A stretch of 59,357 nt of DNA from a virus: positions 1 to 59,357 of the IMG/VR virus record IMGVR_UViG_3300028840_003776. One strand, 5' to 3'. The stretch's first letter is position 1; each line of letters begins with the position of its first letter. Shown in pieces: positions 36,246 to 44,272 of this stretch. The notes beneath the pieces are model-generated. The model saw nothing but the letters and a program-made list of their open reading frames with translations, searched no databases and was not told the DNA's origin. A program made the translations under genes and the position numbers.

Positions 36246-36827
36246 TTAAATCTGTGTAAATTTACATGACTTATACTGCTCACATATTTCTTTTATCTTA
36301 GGTACCATTTTCCAATCTTTTTTATCAACTGTTATAGCGATTTTAATTATATTATCGTCCTTATCAGATCCGGCACCTGTGTCTTTGAATTGTTTCCAGT
36401 CAAAATTCATAAGTGCAATCTGCCTATCAAGCTCTTCCTGTGAATAAGGCATAGTTACTTCAAGGTCTTTTATATCAATTTCTTTCTGTAAATCAGATAT
36501 AATCTCAGCTAATTTTATATTGTCAGTCTCAAATTTAGTCTCATTTGTCTCAATAGCAATTCTTTTAGCCTGCAGCTCTGAAATCTCCCCGAAGTCATAC
36601 GCCATTACTTTGGCCATATTGAGCTTATTAAATACATCAAGCCTATGGTTTCCGTTTAATACTTCCCATTCATATTTGCCTTTTATTCTTCTGATAAGGA
36701 TATTTTCGACCTGACCGTTCTTTTTTATCTGATTAAGGAGCTTTTGGGACAGTTCCTCATTTTCTGTCTTATAATTCCAAGCAGCTTTTTTTAAAAATTT
36801 AATCTCTATTTCTTTCCATTCTCCCAT
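36246..36827 (-). CDS. ParB-like nuclease-domain protein next to dpdA
   Basis: The start is taken at MGEWKEIEIKFLKK (36827), preceded by AGAGG. The longer start at 36848 has no ribosome site. The ParB N-terminal pattern is present: LNQIKKNGQVENILIRRI, then EVLNGNHRLDVFNKL (the GNHR box), then IAIETNETKFETDN. It overlaps the dpdA gene by 22 bp. A second ParB-like gene lies at 42830-43468, on the far side of the deazaguanine genes. Phage ParB-like genes beside dpdA suggest a DNA-targeting or partner role. Confidence 0.75.
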   Translation of the reverse strand: MGEWKEIEIKFLKKAAWNYKTENEELSQKLLNQIKKNGQVENILIRRIKGKYEWEVLNGNHRLDVFNKLNMAKVMAYDFGEISELQAKRIAIETNETKFETDNIKLAEIISDLQKEIDIKDLEVTMPYSQEELDRQIALMNFDWKQFKDTGAGSDKDDNIIKIAITVDKKDWKMVPKIKEICEQYKSCKFTQI

Positions 36828-37654
36828 ACGATTCCTCTCTTTGTCCATAAGTCGGTATAATACTTTTCCATCAATGAAAATTGTTCTGCGCTATAAATTG
36901 CTGTATAACCCTCAAAATTACCCTGTAAGCTAACCTGTTTTAATAACTTAACTGGCAGCCTCCTCACAACAGCTTCTTTATCTACATGGGTTGCGATTCG
37001 TTTTAATCTACCATTCTTGAACTCGAATACTTGTCCGAATCTCTCCGAAGATACCCAGCTTGAGCTATCAGAGGAGAAAAAAGGGTACTTATTGAACATA
37101 TCATCCTTTGTTACGCCCAAAGCGTGTACTTTGACCTTATCTATCTGCTTCGTATCAAGCAAGTATCTAAAAAATCCATTCAGATAATTTTTATACCTTA
37201 CATCATCTGAAGTCTTAAAATTTGCCGTCCAAGATATCGCTATATAAGGATATATATCAATAAAGGCTTGGATTTGCTGCAGACTCATTTTATCAGATAC
37301 GATTCCTATAGTCGGTATACCTTCTGAGGTTAATGCTTTAAAATTATCTAATTGTTCTTCATAAGTGCCTTGATCAAGGGTGAAAAAATAACTACAAGAA
37401 TCAATATTCGCTTTACAAAAGTCTATATATTTATCCAAGGGCAATATTTCATCCTTCTGCCTTGCAGTAAATACTCCGCTATCAATAACAATTTTTTTAT
37501 TTATTTTACTACATAAGTCCTTAATGATACTAAATCTATCACTCTGCTTTGACTTAATATAATAATATGAGATTAAAATATCATTCTTTACTTTAGTATT
37601 TTTGAGCAAAAATTCAGTTCTTTTATCTAGATTTGTTGCCAGAAATATCTTCAT
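36806..37654 (-). CDS. dpdA: DpdA-type DNA-guanine transglycosylase
   Basis: The 282-aa TGT-fold protein has IVIDSGVFTARQ (56-65), a FTLDQG strand (91-96) with D94, AISWTANF (139-146), VHALGVTKDDMF (176-187) and FSSDSSSW (193-200) with D196. This matches phage DpdA rather than the tRNA enzyme, which is longer and has a C-terminal Cys/His zinc site. It exchanges guanine in DNA for a 7-deazaguanine base. It overlaps the GT gene upstream by 4 bp and the ParB-like gene downstream. Confidence 0.8.
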   Translation of the reverse strand: MKIFLATNLDKRTEFLLKNTKVKNDILISYYYIKSKQSDRFSIIKDLCSKINKKIVIDSGVFTARQKDEILPLDKYIDFCKANIDSCSYFFTLDQGTYEEQLDNFKALTSEGIPTIGIVSDKMSLQQIQAFIDIYPYIAISWTANFKTSDDVRYKNYLNGFFRYLLDTKQIDKVKVHALGVTKDDMFNKYPFFSSDSSSWVSSERFGQVFEFKNGRLKRIATHVDKEAVVRRLPVKLLKQVSLQGNFEGYTAIYSAEQFSLMEKYYTDLWTKRGIVWENGKK

Positions 37655-38403
37655 ACTGAATTATACTCCTGAAGTACTGAATTGCTTAATCTTAATAACC
37701 TTAATGTCCTTGAAACTAATTCTTTAGTCGTCTTTTGCAGGTTATAAGTTTTCTTCTGCGTATCTAAATGAAAAGCTAATGCCTTGCTGGCCATATAAAC
37801 CTTTTTATCGTTTTCTTTTAAAATTTGCCCTGCGATCCAATCTTCCCCTAATGTAGTTTCTTTCTCTACTTCAGGGAATATATCAATATCTAATTTCTTT
37901 TTATTAAATAAAGTGTTACCTAAATCAAGATGTATCCTTTCAAGTGAAAAATCAGTCTCATATATTGCAAAAGGATTATTGCTTTTTTCTTTTGTCGGCT
38001 CAATCGAATAATCTTTATAACTATGTCTGTTAGAAACATCGACTTTACAACCTACAACCGCAGCACATCTCCTGTACTTAATTGTTTTCACTAATTGATA
38101 TAGGCAAACAGGCATATAATATACATCACTATTTAAAAACCAAATATAATCTGACTCAACACTAATCATTTGTCTGTACATATTAACCATACCAGTGTCT
38201 TTGTCAATTCTTATCTCAACCTTAATAAAGTTTGCTCTAAGTAAGGCGATCACTTGTTCAAAATAAAATTCAGAAATATTTAATATATTTCCCTGTACAA
38301 AAATAACTACTTTTTTAGGTTTTAATATCTGCCCTGCAAGTGAAGATAGAGTAAGTAAGGTTTCTGCCCCTACCGATCGCAATCCGACTACTGCTGTTGC
38401 CAT
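37651..38403 (-). CDS. GT2-like glycosyltransferase within deazaguanine operon
   Basis: A GT-A-type start (MATAVVGLRSVGAETLLTLSSL) is followed by VVIFVQGN, an IDKDTGMVNMYRQM segment and the metal-binding-like YIWFLNSDVYY (in the DxD position), then an EDWIAGQI end that resembles the catalytic ED(W) motif. The 250-aa length suits a short GT2. It overlaps dpdA by 4 bp and the GT4-like gene by 1 bp. The acceptor is unknown, possibly the modified base or a surface glycan. Confidence 0.65.
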   Translation of the reverse strand: MATAVVGLRSVGAETLLTLSSLAGQILKPKKVVIFVQGNILNISEFYFEQVIALLRANFIKVEIRIDKDTGMVNMYRQMISVESDYIWFLNSDVYYMPVCLYQLVKTIKYRRCAAVVGCKVDVSNRHSYKDYSIEPTKEKSNNPFAIYETDFSLERIHLDLGNTLFNKKKLDIDIFPEVEKETTLGEDWIAGQILKENDKKVYMASKALAFHLDTQKKTYNLQKTTKELVSRTLRLLRLSNSVLQEYNSV

Positions 38404-39470
38404 TAAATTAGCCCCATTAATTGTAAATATCGCTCAACTGACTTATCATAATACTCAGGAATTTTTAATAATTCTTTATCGAAAATAGAGTGCCTATCAA
38501 TAACCTCAGCTGCACTTTCTGCACTTCTTGGCTCATATAAATACTCTGCTGGTAAGTATTCAGGGAAACTACGATACTTTGGGTAAATAGGAATGCAATG
38601 ATAAGTCAAACTTTCAAGTAATGTCCAACTAAGCCAATCTTGGTAAGCTGTATTTAACTGATACTTTGACTTCATCAATTCATTGTAGTATTGTTTTTTT
38701 GTAAGACCGGTTTTAATTGTGATAATACCTTTCTTTTCCGCAGCTTTAAATTCCTTAACAATAATTGGCCTATTTGATCGCAATTCCTTAGCAGAGGTCG
38801 TAATAACAAATTCATACCTAGATTTAAGCATTTCTGCGATTCTAAGCACTAGCATAGGATTTTTCTCGGAGTCTAATCTTGATGTATATATAATTTGATT
38901 TTTCTTTGCTGAGACGTTCCTAGGGGCAAATTTGAGCAACTCCTGAAGATTATAGGGCAATCCTCCGAAAAATACGTTTTTTAGACCAGCTTCTGTACAT
39001 AAGTCGATTAAATACTCACTTGTACAAAAAACGCCTGACATATAATTAGATTGACCTATTTCGTAATGCCTCATCCAATTTTTCATTTTATATGTAAAGT
39101 CATACTTGTCAACTGACTGGGCATGGAGCATTGCATAAATTTTGATACTAATCCCCAGTTGACTACATATATAAGGAATTGCCTCAATGCCGGGTGTCCA
39201 AAAATCATCAAGGTATAATATATCCCCATCTTTAATTTTTCCTGACTTAATCAATTTAACTACTTTTGCAATCTGAGTCAGCGAATAATAACTCCGATTA
39301 TAACAATCTAATACTTGACCATTTCTAATATCTTTCCCTAATGACTCTCCCTCTACTCTCATAAACTTAATTTTATATTTTTTGAGCTTACTTTCAAACC
39401 ATCCATTTTTTGAACTTAATAATATAGTGTACCGCTCCTTATAAGGCTCCAAAGGCAAATAAACTAACAT
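38403..39470 (-). CDS. GT4-like (GT-B fold) glycosyltransferase
   Basis: The 355-aa protein has a C-terminal Rossmann half containing IIYTSRLDSEKNPMLVLRIAEML (about residues 193-215) and a TLLESLTYHCIPIYPKY block with the conserved E, both typical of GT-B enzymes. It overlaps the QueD-like gene by 7 bp and the GT2-like gene by 1 bp, so it is translated with the deazaguanine enzymes. Confidence 0.75.
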   Translation of the reverse strand: MLVYLPLEPYKERYTILLSSKNGWFESKLKKYKIKFMRVEGESLGKDIRNGQVLDCYNRSYYSLTQIAKVVKLIKSGKIKDGDILYLDDFWTPGIEAIPYICSQLGISIKIYAMLHAQSVDKYDFTYKMKNWMRHYEIGQSNYMSGVFCTSEYLIDLCTEAGLKNVFFGGLPYNLQELLKFAPRNVSAKKNQIIYTSRLDSEKNPMLVLRIAEMLKSRYEFVITTSAKELRSNRPIIVKEFKAAEKKGIITIKTGLTKKQYYNELMKSKYQLNTAYQDWLSWTLLESLTYHCIPIYPKYRSFPEYLPAEYLYEPRSAESAAEVIDRHSIFDKELLKIPEYYDKSVERYLQLMGLI

Positions 39471-39772
39471 ACTTCTGCTCCATTTTCATTATCTTCAAGT
39501 ACTGAGCAATAAGATAGTCTAAATTTATTAAACAAATTACTTGCAATCAATTCACAACTTGCTGTATCCCAAGAATTACTTTTTAAATATTCAAGTATTT
39601 TTCTCTTCAAACTTATTATCTCAATCTGTCTCTCTGTATGCTCAACTTTTTTCTTACAAGTAATATAAAATATATGTCTATGAGGATATTTCAAATACTC
39701 TACTTCAGGCAAATTGCATTCTGGCCATCTATGTATAGCCTCAAATTGTAACTTCACTATAATATTGATCAT
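39464..39772 (-). CDS. Short QueD-like T-fold protein (DpdL candidate)
   Basis: The 102-aa protein has FEAIHRWPECN (H14, C19) and YPHRHIFYI (H31, H33), the zinc-ligand layout of QueD, and an acidic VLEDNENGAEVC end. It lacks the CNNLHGHRW spacing of true QueD. A QueD paralogue predicted to decarboxylate 7-carboxy-7-deazaguanine (DpdL) is known from phages. This protein could be that, but it could also be a degenerate or repurposed QueD. Confidence 0.55.
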   Translation of the reverse strand: MINIIVKLQFEAIHRWPECNLPEVEYLKYPHRHIFYITCKKKVEHTERQIEIISLKRKILEYLKSNSWDTASCELIASNLFNKFRLSYCSVLEDNENGAEVC

Positions 39773-40647
39773 TTTACTAATCCTATGAACTCTGTCCTTG
39801 CTTCTTTCTTTTCAAGGAATACGCCCTTTAAGCTAGATGTTACCATTTTACTTTTTTGTTTTTCTACACCTCTTGAAGTCATACAAAAATGCTGAGCCTC
39901 AAGGATACATCCAGCTCCTTTGGCATTAAGCGATTCCATTATAAAACATGTAATTTGCTCCCCGATTCTTTCTTGAATTTGGAGGCGACGAGAAAACACC
40001 TCAAGCAAACGGGCAAGTTTTGATACTCCGAGTACTTTGTCTTTCGGAATATATGCAATATGAGCCTTCCCAAAAAACGGTAACATATGATGTTCACAAG
40101 TAGAATAAAATTCAATATCCTTAAGCAACACCATTTGATTATATGTTTCCTTATCGAAAACTTTAAGTAATTTTTTAGGGTCTTCATTGTATCCTCCATA
40201 TAATTTTTGCCAAGATTTTCTTACTCTCTCAGGCGTTTCTTTTAAACCTTCTCGATTAGGATTTTCTCCGATAAATTCAATCTGCCTAATAACTGTATCT
40301 TCAATATCGTTTTCTTTTTCCCAAGGGAATTTTATCCAACCCTCAATCTTTTCTGCATAATACGTGACTTCATTTTCTTTGTTATTCTTTACTAATAAAA
40401 CTGCTTTATCATTATCATAGTTAGACAAAGTTTTACCGCTATCAATAATATCATCAACTATTAAACTATGTGACTTTAAATAATTGGATATAGGAATCTG
40501 TAGAATATTACTTAATACAACTGCTACAGGATAACCTCCCATTGGAACAGGCCATATCTCAGAATATTTTTTACCTGAGTCAATTATAGTACCTGCTAAT
40601 TTTACTGTATGGAGATCAATTTCTGTATTTGTAAGCTTAACTTGCAT
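39769..40647 (-). CDS. folE: Phosphoribosyltransferase-GTP cyclohydrolase I fusion
   Basis: Residues 1-112 look like a xanthine/guanine-type phosphoribosyltransferase: WPVPMGGYPVAVVLSN, the PRPP loop VDDIIDSGKT (64-73) and GWIKFPWE (103-110). Residues about 113-292 are GTP cyclohydrolase I: NPNREGLKETPERV, STCEHHMLPFFG (C184, H186/H187), LGVSKLARL, and C255 as the third zinc ligand. GCHI makes dihydroneopterin triphosphate, the first deazaguanine precursor. It overlaps queE by 46 bp, with AAGGAG 8 nt before its ATG. Confidence 0.8.
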   Translation of the reverse strand: MQVKLTNTEIDLHTVKLAGTIIDSGKKYSEIWPVPMGGYPVAVVLSNILQIPISNYLKSHSLIVDDIIDSGKTLSNYDNDKAVLLVKNNKENEVTYYAEKIEGWIKFPWEKENDIEDTVIRQIEFIGENPNREGLKETPERVRKSWQKLYGGYNEDPKKLLKVFDKETYNQMVLLKDIEFYSTCEHHMLPFFGKAHIAYIPKDKVLGVSKLARLLEVFSRRLQIQERIGEQITCFIMESLNAKGAGCILEAQHFCMTSRGVEKQKSKMVTSSLKGVFLEKKEARTEFIGLVK

Positions 40648-41171
40648 TCTGGATACTCCTTAATTATCCTAACACATTTATCTATATATTCTTTTTTATT
40701 GCTTTCTGGTTGAAGATAAATATCAAAAGCATACTTAAAAGAATCCATTATTCTATCTATGTTAAATTTTTCTCCAACTATATACTTAACTTCATTTGTA
40801 AAAAAAGGATAATAAGAATAATCATTTTCTTTTTTCGGCGAACAGGTTATCCAGTCGGCTATTATTTTTTGTGTTCCATTAGTTTCAACTTGTACATAAT
40901 AACCTCTTTCTTTTAATTTAAGAATAAATTGATTTATATTAGGCACAATTCCCGGCTCGCCTCCAGTTAATACAATATGAGAATATTGCTCATATTTTTT
41001 AATTTCTTTTATAATATCGCCAAATGTCATTAATTTGAAAGTTTGATGTTTAGTATCACAAAAAGGACAACTTAAATTGCAGCCTGAAAATCTTATAAAG
41101 ATTACTGCTTGACCAGTATAAAATCCTTCCCCTTGGATTGATATGAAAATTTCATTAATTTTATAATTCAT
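40602..41171 (-). CDS. queE: 7-carboxy-7-deazaguanine synthase (QueE)
   Basis: The start is taken at MNYKINEIFISIQGEG (41171). A TTG nine bases upstream is in frame but less likely. The radical SAM motif CNLSCPFC (C31, C35, C38), LTGGEP (68-73), and QVETNGT are QueE features. The 189-aa length is typical of small QueE. It converts 6-carboxytetrahydropterin to 7-carboxy-7-deazaguanine. It overlaps queD by 11 bp. Confidence 0.9.
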   Translation of the reverse strand: MNYKINEIFISIQGEGFYTGQAVIFIRFSGCNLSCPFCDTKHQTFKLMTFGDIIKEIKKYEQYSHIVLTGGEPGIVPNINQFILKLKERGYYVQVETNGTQKIIADWITCSPKKENDYSYYPFFTNEVKYIVGEKFNIDRIMDSFKYAFDIYLQPESNKKEYIDKCVRIIKEYPECKLSLQIQKLISIQ

Positions 41172-41511
41172 AGATCGCAATATTCTTTGGTGTTTCTGCT
41201 ACTGAAATTTTAATATTTTGTACTTTAAATTTATCTTTTAATTCATTCGCCCAGTACCATGCTAAATGTTCTGCTGTAGGATTTGATTTTAATTCCTTTG
41301 GTAGCTTGTCATTTAAATAACAATGATCAAATTGATTAAAATATTTTTTAATTTCACTAAAATCAATTATCATGCCATTACAGATTGTTTTATCATTTTT
41401 GATTTCTATATCAATTTCCCATCTATGACCATGTAAATTATTACACTTGCTTTCGTATGGTAGCTCTAATTTATGAGCAGAATCTATTGAAACATGAGTT
41501 TTAATTATCAT
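41161..41511 (-). CDS. queD: 6-carboxytetrahydropterin synthase (QueD)
   Basis: The 116-aa protein shows SAHKLELPYE, the CNNLHGHRW block (C23, H27, H29) with H13 as further zinc ligand, and the ETPKNIAIYE end with the catalytic Glu. It makes 6-carboxytetrahydropterin from dihydroneopterin triphosphate, the step before QueE. It overlaps its neighbours by 4-11 bp. Confidence 0.9.
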   Translation of the reverse strand: MIIKTHVSIDSAHKLELPYESKCNNLHGHRWEIDIEIKNDKTICNGMIIDFSEIKKYFNQFDHCYLNDKLPKELKSNPTAEHLAWYWANELKDKFKVQNIKISVAETPKNIAIYEL

Positions 41512-42137
41512 TCTGGTATCCTTAAACTTATTGGTTCAAAAAATTTTATAGGTTCAGCACGTTCTACTTTATCTGCTAAACTTTTATAAGTCGATAACAA
41601 CCTGTCCTTTTGCGGATGATTTTGCCAATTTGATTCTCTTTTTTTAAATGGAATTAAATCAAATTTAAATCCAAGGAAATTATATAAGCGATTTAAATCT
41701 ATTTTGCTTAAAGTCTCATACTTAATTGCCACAAAAGGAAATCGCTGAGGTTTATACCACATATCAAAATTTTCCTCTAACCTCAATGTATCTTTATCAT
41801 AAATTTTATGATGTTCCAATATATCTGCATTGTGATATTTATAAAATGCTTCCCAAGGAGAATAAATTTGGTGTACATTTTTATGAACTTTATAATCAAA
41901 TTTTTCCAAAGCACTGACTATAATATTCATAGGACATCCGAACATATATACTATTTTCATATAAGGTGCTATATTTGGGGGTGGAAAATCATGAGTTTTA
42001 TAAAGAGTATTTTTATTAAAATTAATATCTCCGAAATTATAAAAACTATGAAAGTTAGAATAATTTTTTATAACGCTATTGCAGAACCACCAAGAACCGC
42101 ATCTGCCTAAACTTGCATGTATTAAAGCATTTTCCAT
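41508..42137 (-). CDS. Sulfotransferase-like protein, 209 aa
   Basis: The N-terminus HASLGRCGSWWFCNSV resembles the PAPS 5'-phosphate-binding loop of sulfotransferases (normally xGRSGSTWL). KTHDFPPPN follows, then VAIKYETLSKID, like the KYEDL motif. It begins the deazaguanine operon, overlapping queD by 4 bp. It may transfer sulfate to a glycan or small molecule. Loop changes make activity uncertain. Confidence 0.55.
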   Translation of the reverse strand: MENALIHASLGRCGSWWFCNSVIKNYSNFHSFYNFGDINFNKNTLYKTHDFPPPNIAPYMKIVYMFGCPMNIIVSALEKFDYKVHKNVHQIYSPWEAFYKYHNADILEHHKIYDKDTLRLEENFDMWYKPQRFPFVAIKYETLSKIDLNRLYNFLGFKFDLIPFKKRESNWQNHPQKDRLLSTYKSLADKVERAEPIKFFEPISLRIPE

Positions 42138-42460
42138 TAATTTTCTCCATATTTATTACTTATCACTTCACTCAATCTTTTTGAAAATTCATCTGCTCCA
42201 GCTTTTTTGCCTGTCATAAATCCTTCATTTCTTCCTGCATGCCAACCTCTCTCATATCCTAATGTATACATATCACCTTTGATAGCATTTAATTTTTCAG
42301 TCCATTTTGAATGATTAGTTTTTCTTAAAATCAAATACCAAAGTCTGTAAATAAAATTAATCGGGATTGGTGCTATTTCGCTTCCCAAATAACTAGGAGA
42401 AGGCCCTATAAGACCATACCAAAAAGGCATACATTCTCCTTGTCTAATTGTTTTAACCAT
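42137..42460 (-). CDS. Hypothetical protein, 107 aa
   Basis: The start is taken at MVKTIRQGECMPFWYG (42460), with GAGGGG 7 nt upstream. The frame from 42529 lacks a ribosome site. There is one hydrophobic stretch (PINFIYRLWYLIL) and a GYERGWHAGRNEGFMTGKKAG segment. It overlaps neighbours by 1-8 bp. No family recognised. Confidence 0.6.
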   Translation of the reverse strand: MVKTIRQGECMPFWYGLIGPSPSYLGSEIAPIPINFIYRLWYLILRKTNHSKWTEKLNAIKGDMYTLGYERGWHAGRNEGFMTGKKAGADEFSKRLSEVISNKYGEN

Positions 42461-42833
42461 ATAACCCCTCGAATTTATATATTTTAACTCCATTTTCAAA
42501 ATGAATATAAGAATATTCTTTCTTACCATGACCGCAGCAGGCAGCAGTTACGCCCGGCAAATGTCCAAGACAAGCATCTTCTCCATTTTTATTTGGCTCT
42601 TTTCCGCATTTAAAACATCTTCTCTCTTTACCGCCAAATTCAGGAGTTGGTTCCCAGTCATCTTCAAATAACCATTTGTCATTTACATATACGATTGGAT
42701 ACCCTCTATGAAAAGCACGAGCTGAAATTTTATATTTTTTAGCATTTTTTAATTTTATTAAAGATTTTTTCATAAAACCTAATGTAGTAATTACACTTAT
42801 CATTATGGTAGTTAAAAAAAAAATTATAATCAT
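42453..42833 (-). CDS. Membrane-anchored Cys-rich protein, 126 aa
   Basis: An N-terminal membrane helix (IIIFFLTTIMISVITTLG) precedes a Cys-rich block: RRCFKCGKEPNKNGEDACLG and PGVTAACCGHGKKE. The Cys block resembles a small zinc-binding domain I have seen in phage proteins of unknown function. It overlaps the ParB-like gene start by 4 bp. Confidence 0.6.
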   Translation of the reverse strand: MIIIFFLTTIMISVITTLGFMKKSLIKLKNAKKYKISARAFHRGYPIVYVNDKWLFEDDWEPTPEFGGKERRCFKCGKEPNKNGEDACLGHLPGVTAACCGHGKKEYSYIHFENGVKIYKFEGLYG

Positions 42834-43468
42834 TTTTTATCCTCCAGCATTTTTAAAAATAAATCGCTGGTTGAAGTCACTCCATAATAATTGCTGGCTT
42901 CAGCACATAATTCTTTAACTTTAACATAATCTTCCCGGGTATATTCAAGAATGATTTTTGCTAATTTAGTACTTGCTGCCCGAGAAGGTCGGGGATCGGC
43001 CTTTGGATTATCTTCTTTAATCTCTTTCGCTGCCAATTCCTGATCCATTTTTTTTGCTATATGACTAATATCAATATTCATTGTCTCCTGAATATTAGTT
43101 ATATTATCCTGCAAGTTAGGAAAAATTTCCTTTAATTCTGCATGAAGTTTTTTGTCATCAATATCGTTTGATTTTAAAGAATTATCAATTACCCGTAATC
43201 TTTTTTGCTTATCTTCTGGCAAATCTGAACAGTCATCAACTTCAATAGTCATATCTTTATTAATTTGCATGAGGGCAGACCATCTGGAATGACCATATAC
43301 AATTATATTGTCTGAACCAATACCGATTTTTTGTCTATATCCAAACTCTTCAATTGATCGCTTAATTTTTTCTATTTGTTCCTCAGAATGGATCACATAA
43401 TTTTTCTCATATGGGACTAAGTCACATACTTTTATTTCTTTAGTTTTTCCGTGTTTAATTTCTTTCAT
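42830..43468 (-). CDS. ParB-like protein upstream of deazaguanine operon
   Basis: The start is taken at MKEIKHGKTKEIKV (43468), with GGGAG 8 nt upstream. An in-frame start at 43507 is also possible. The ParB core is EVCDLVPYEKN-like, EQIEKIKRSIEEFGYRQKIGI and IIVYGHSRWSAL (the GHSR box), then LRVIDNSLKSNDID. The second ParB-like gene in this genome (36246-36827) lies at the other end of the dpdA block. Confidence 0.75.
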   Translation of the reverse strand: MKEIKHGKTKEIKVCDLVPYEKNYVIHSEEQIEKIKRSIEEFGYRQKIGIGSDNIIVYGHSRWSALMQINKDMTIEVDDCSDLPEDKQKRLRVIDNSLKSNDIDDKKLHAELKEIFPNLQDNITNIQETMNIDISHIAKKMDQELAAKEIKEDNPKADPRPSRAASTKLAKIILEYTREDYVKVKELCAEASNYYGVTSTSDLFLKMLEDKK

Positions 43469-43507
43469 AATTATCTCCCGTAATTTTTTTAATAATTTTT
43501 TAATCAT

Positions 43508-43681
43508 TTATTCCCCATCTTTGTCACTCATTTCAACCATTGCTTTATCAAAAGATTTTTTATCTACTCTTAATACAAATTCAAAATCATTTATATAAAA
43601 AGCATAAAATTTATCAAAAGATACTTTTACGCCAATTCTATATTCATCTATAGTTTTTTTATCAATATCTAATTTAATCAT
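43508..43681 (-). CDS. Hypothetical protein, 57 aa
   Basis: The start is taken at MIKLDIDKKTIDEYRIG (43681), whose ATGA overlaps the upstream stop and which has AAGGA 11 nt before it. A small beta-type protein of unknown function. Confidence 0.55.
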   Translation of the reverse strand: MIKLDIDKKTIDEYRIGVKVSFDKFYAFYINDFEFVLRVDKKSFDKAMVEMSDKDGE

Positions 43682-43908
43682 TTTGGCAAACATCCTTGAC
43701 ATTCTGGCGTGTCCTTAAACCTGCTTTCATTACAAATTCCTTCTACCATTTTTTTACTTCTTACATATTCTTTAGGATTAAAGCATATATTCCAAATCAA
43801 TCTTGATAAAAGATTTTGAGGTGCAGCAAAATCTCCGGTTGCAGCAACATATATTTTAATTGCCTTATCCATAAGCATAATATCTTTTTCTGATATTTTA
43901 AACTTCAT
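43678..43908 (-). CDS. Hypothetical protein, 76 aa, Cys-rich C-terminus
   Basis: A mostly helical protein whose end (GICNESRFKDTPECQGCLPK) holds three Cys. It overlaps both neighbours. No family recognised. Confidence 0.6.
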   Translation of the reverse strand: MKFKISEKDIMLMDKAIKIYVAATGDFAAPQNLLSRLIWNICFNPKEYVRSKKMVEGICNESRFKDTPECQGCLPK

Positions 43909-44272
43909 TTTTAACTTCCTTATATTTTTTTAAAAGCCAATCAATTCCATTTTCAAATTTTTCAAAACTTTCTGATTCTCGGAATTCATGCCCAACATGG
44001 TTAGGGACAATATTATATCCAAAATAAAAATCAATAGGGCCATCCCATAGAGATTGAATTTTAAAATTGATTTCAGTTTTCCTGTGCAACTTATCTATTT
44101 CTTTTAGTTTATTTTTATTAAAAATAGAATTAATTTCTTTATTTAATGCTTTTATTTTTTTTTTAACATTTTTAGTTACCTCTGTATTATGCAGTGTTTT
44201 TAAAATTTTTTTACTAGGAATATCTGGAATTTTAATTTTCTTAATATCTTTAGAATTTAACTTTTTAACCAT
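43898..44272 (-). CDS. Hypothetical protein, 124 aa
   Basis: A very basic N-terminal helical half (KKLNSKDIKKIKIPDIP, KKIKALNKEINSIF) and a more acidic C-terminal half with GPIDFYFGYNIVPNHVGHEF. It overlaps neighbours by 8-11 bp. The function is unknown. Confidence 0.6.
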   Translation of the reverse strand: MVKKLNSKDIKKIKIPDIPSKKILKTLHNTEVTKNVKKKIKALNKEINSIFNKNKLKEIDKLHRKTEINFKIQSLWDGPIDFYFGYNIVPNHVGHEFRESESFEKFENGIDWLLKKYKEVKNEV

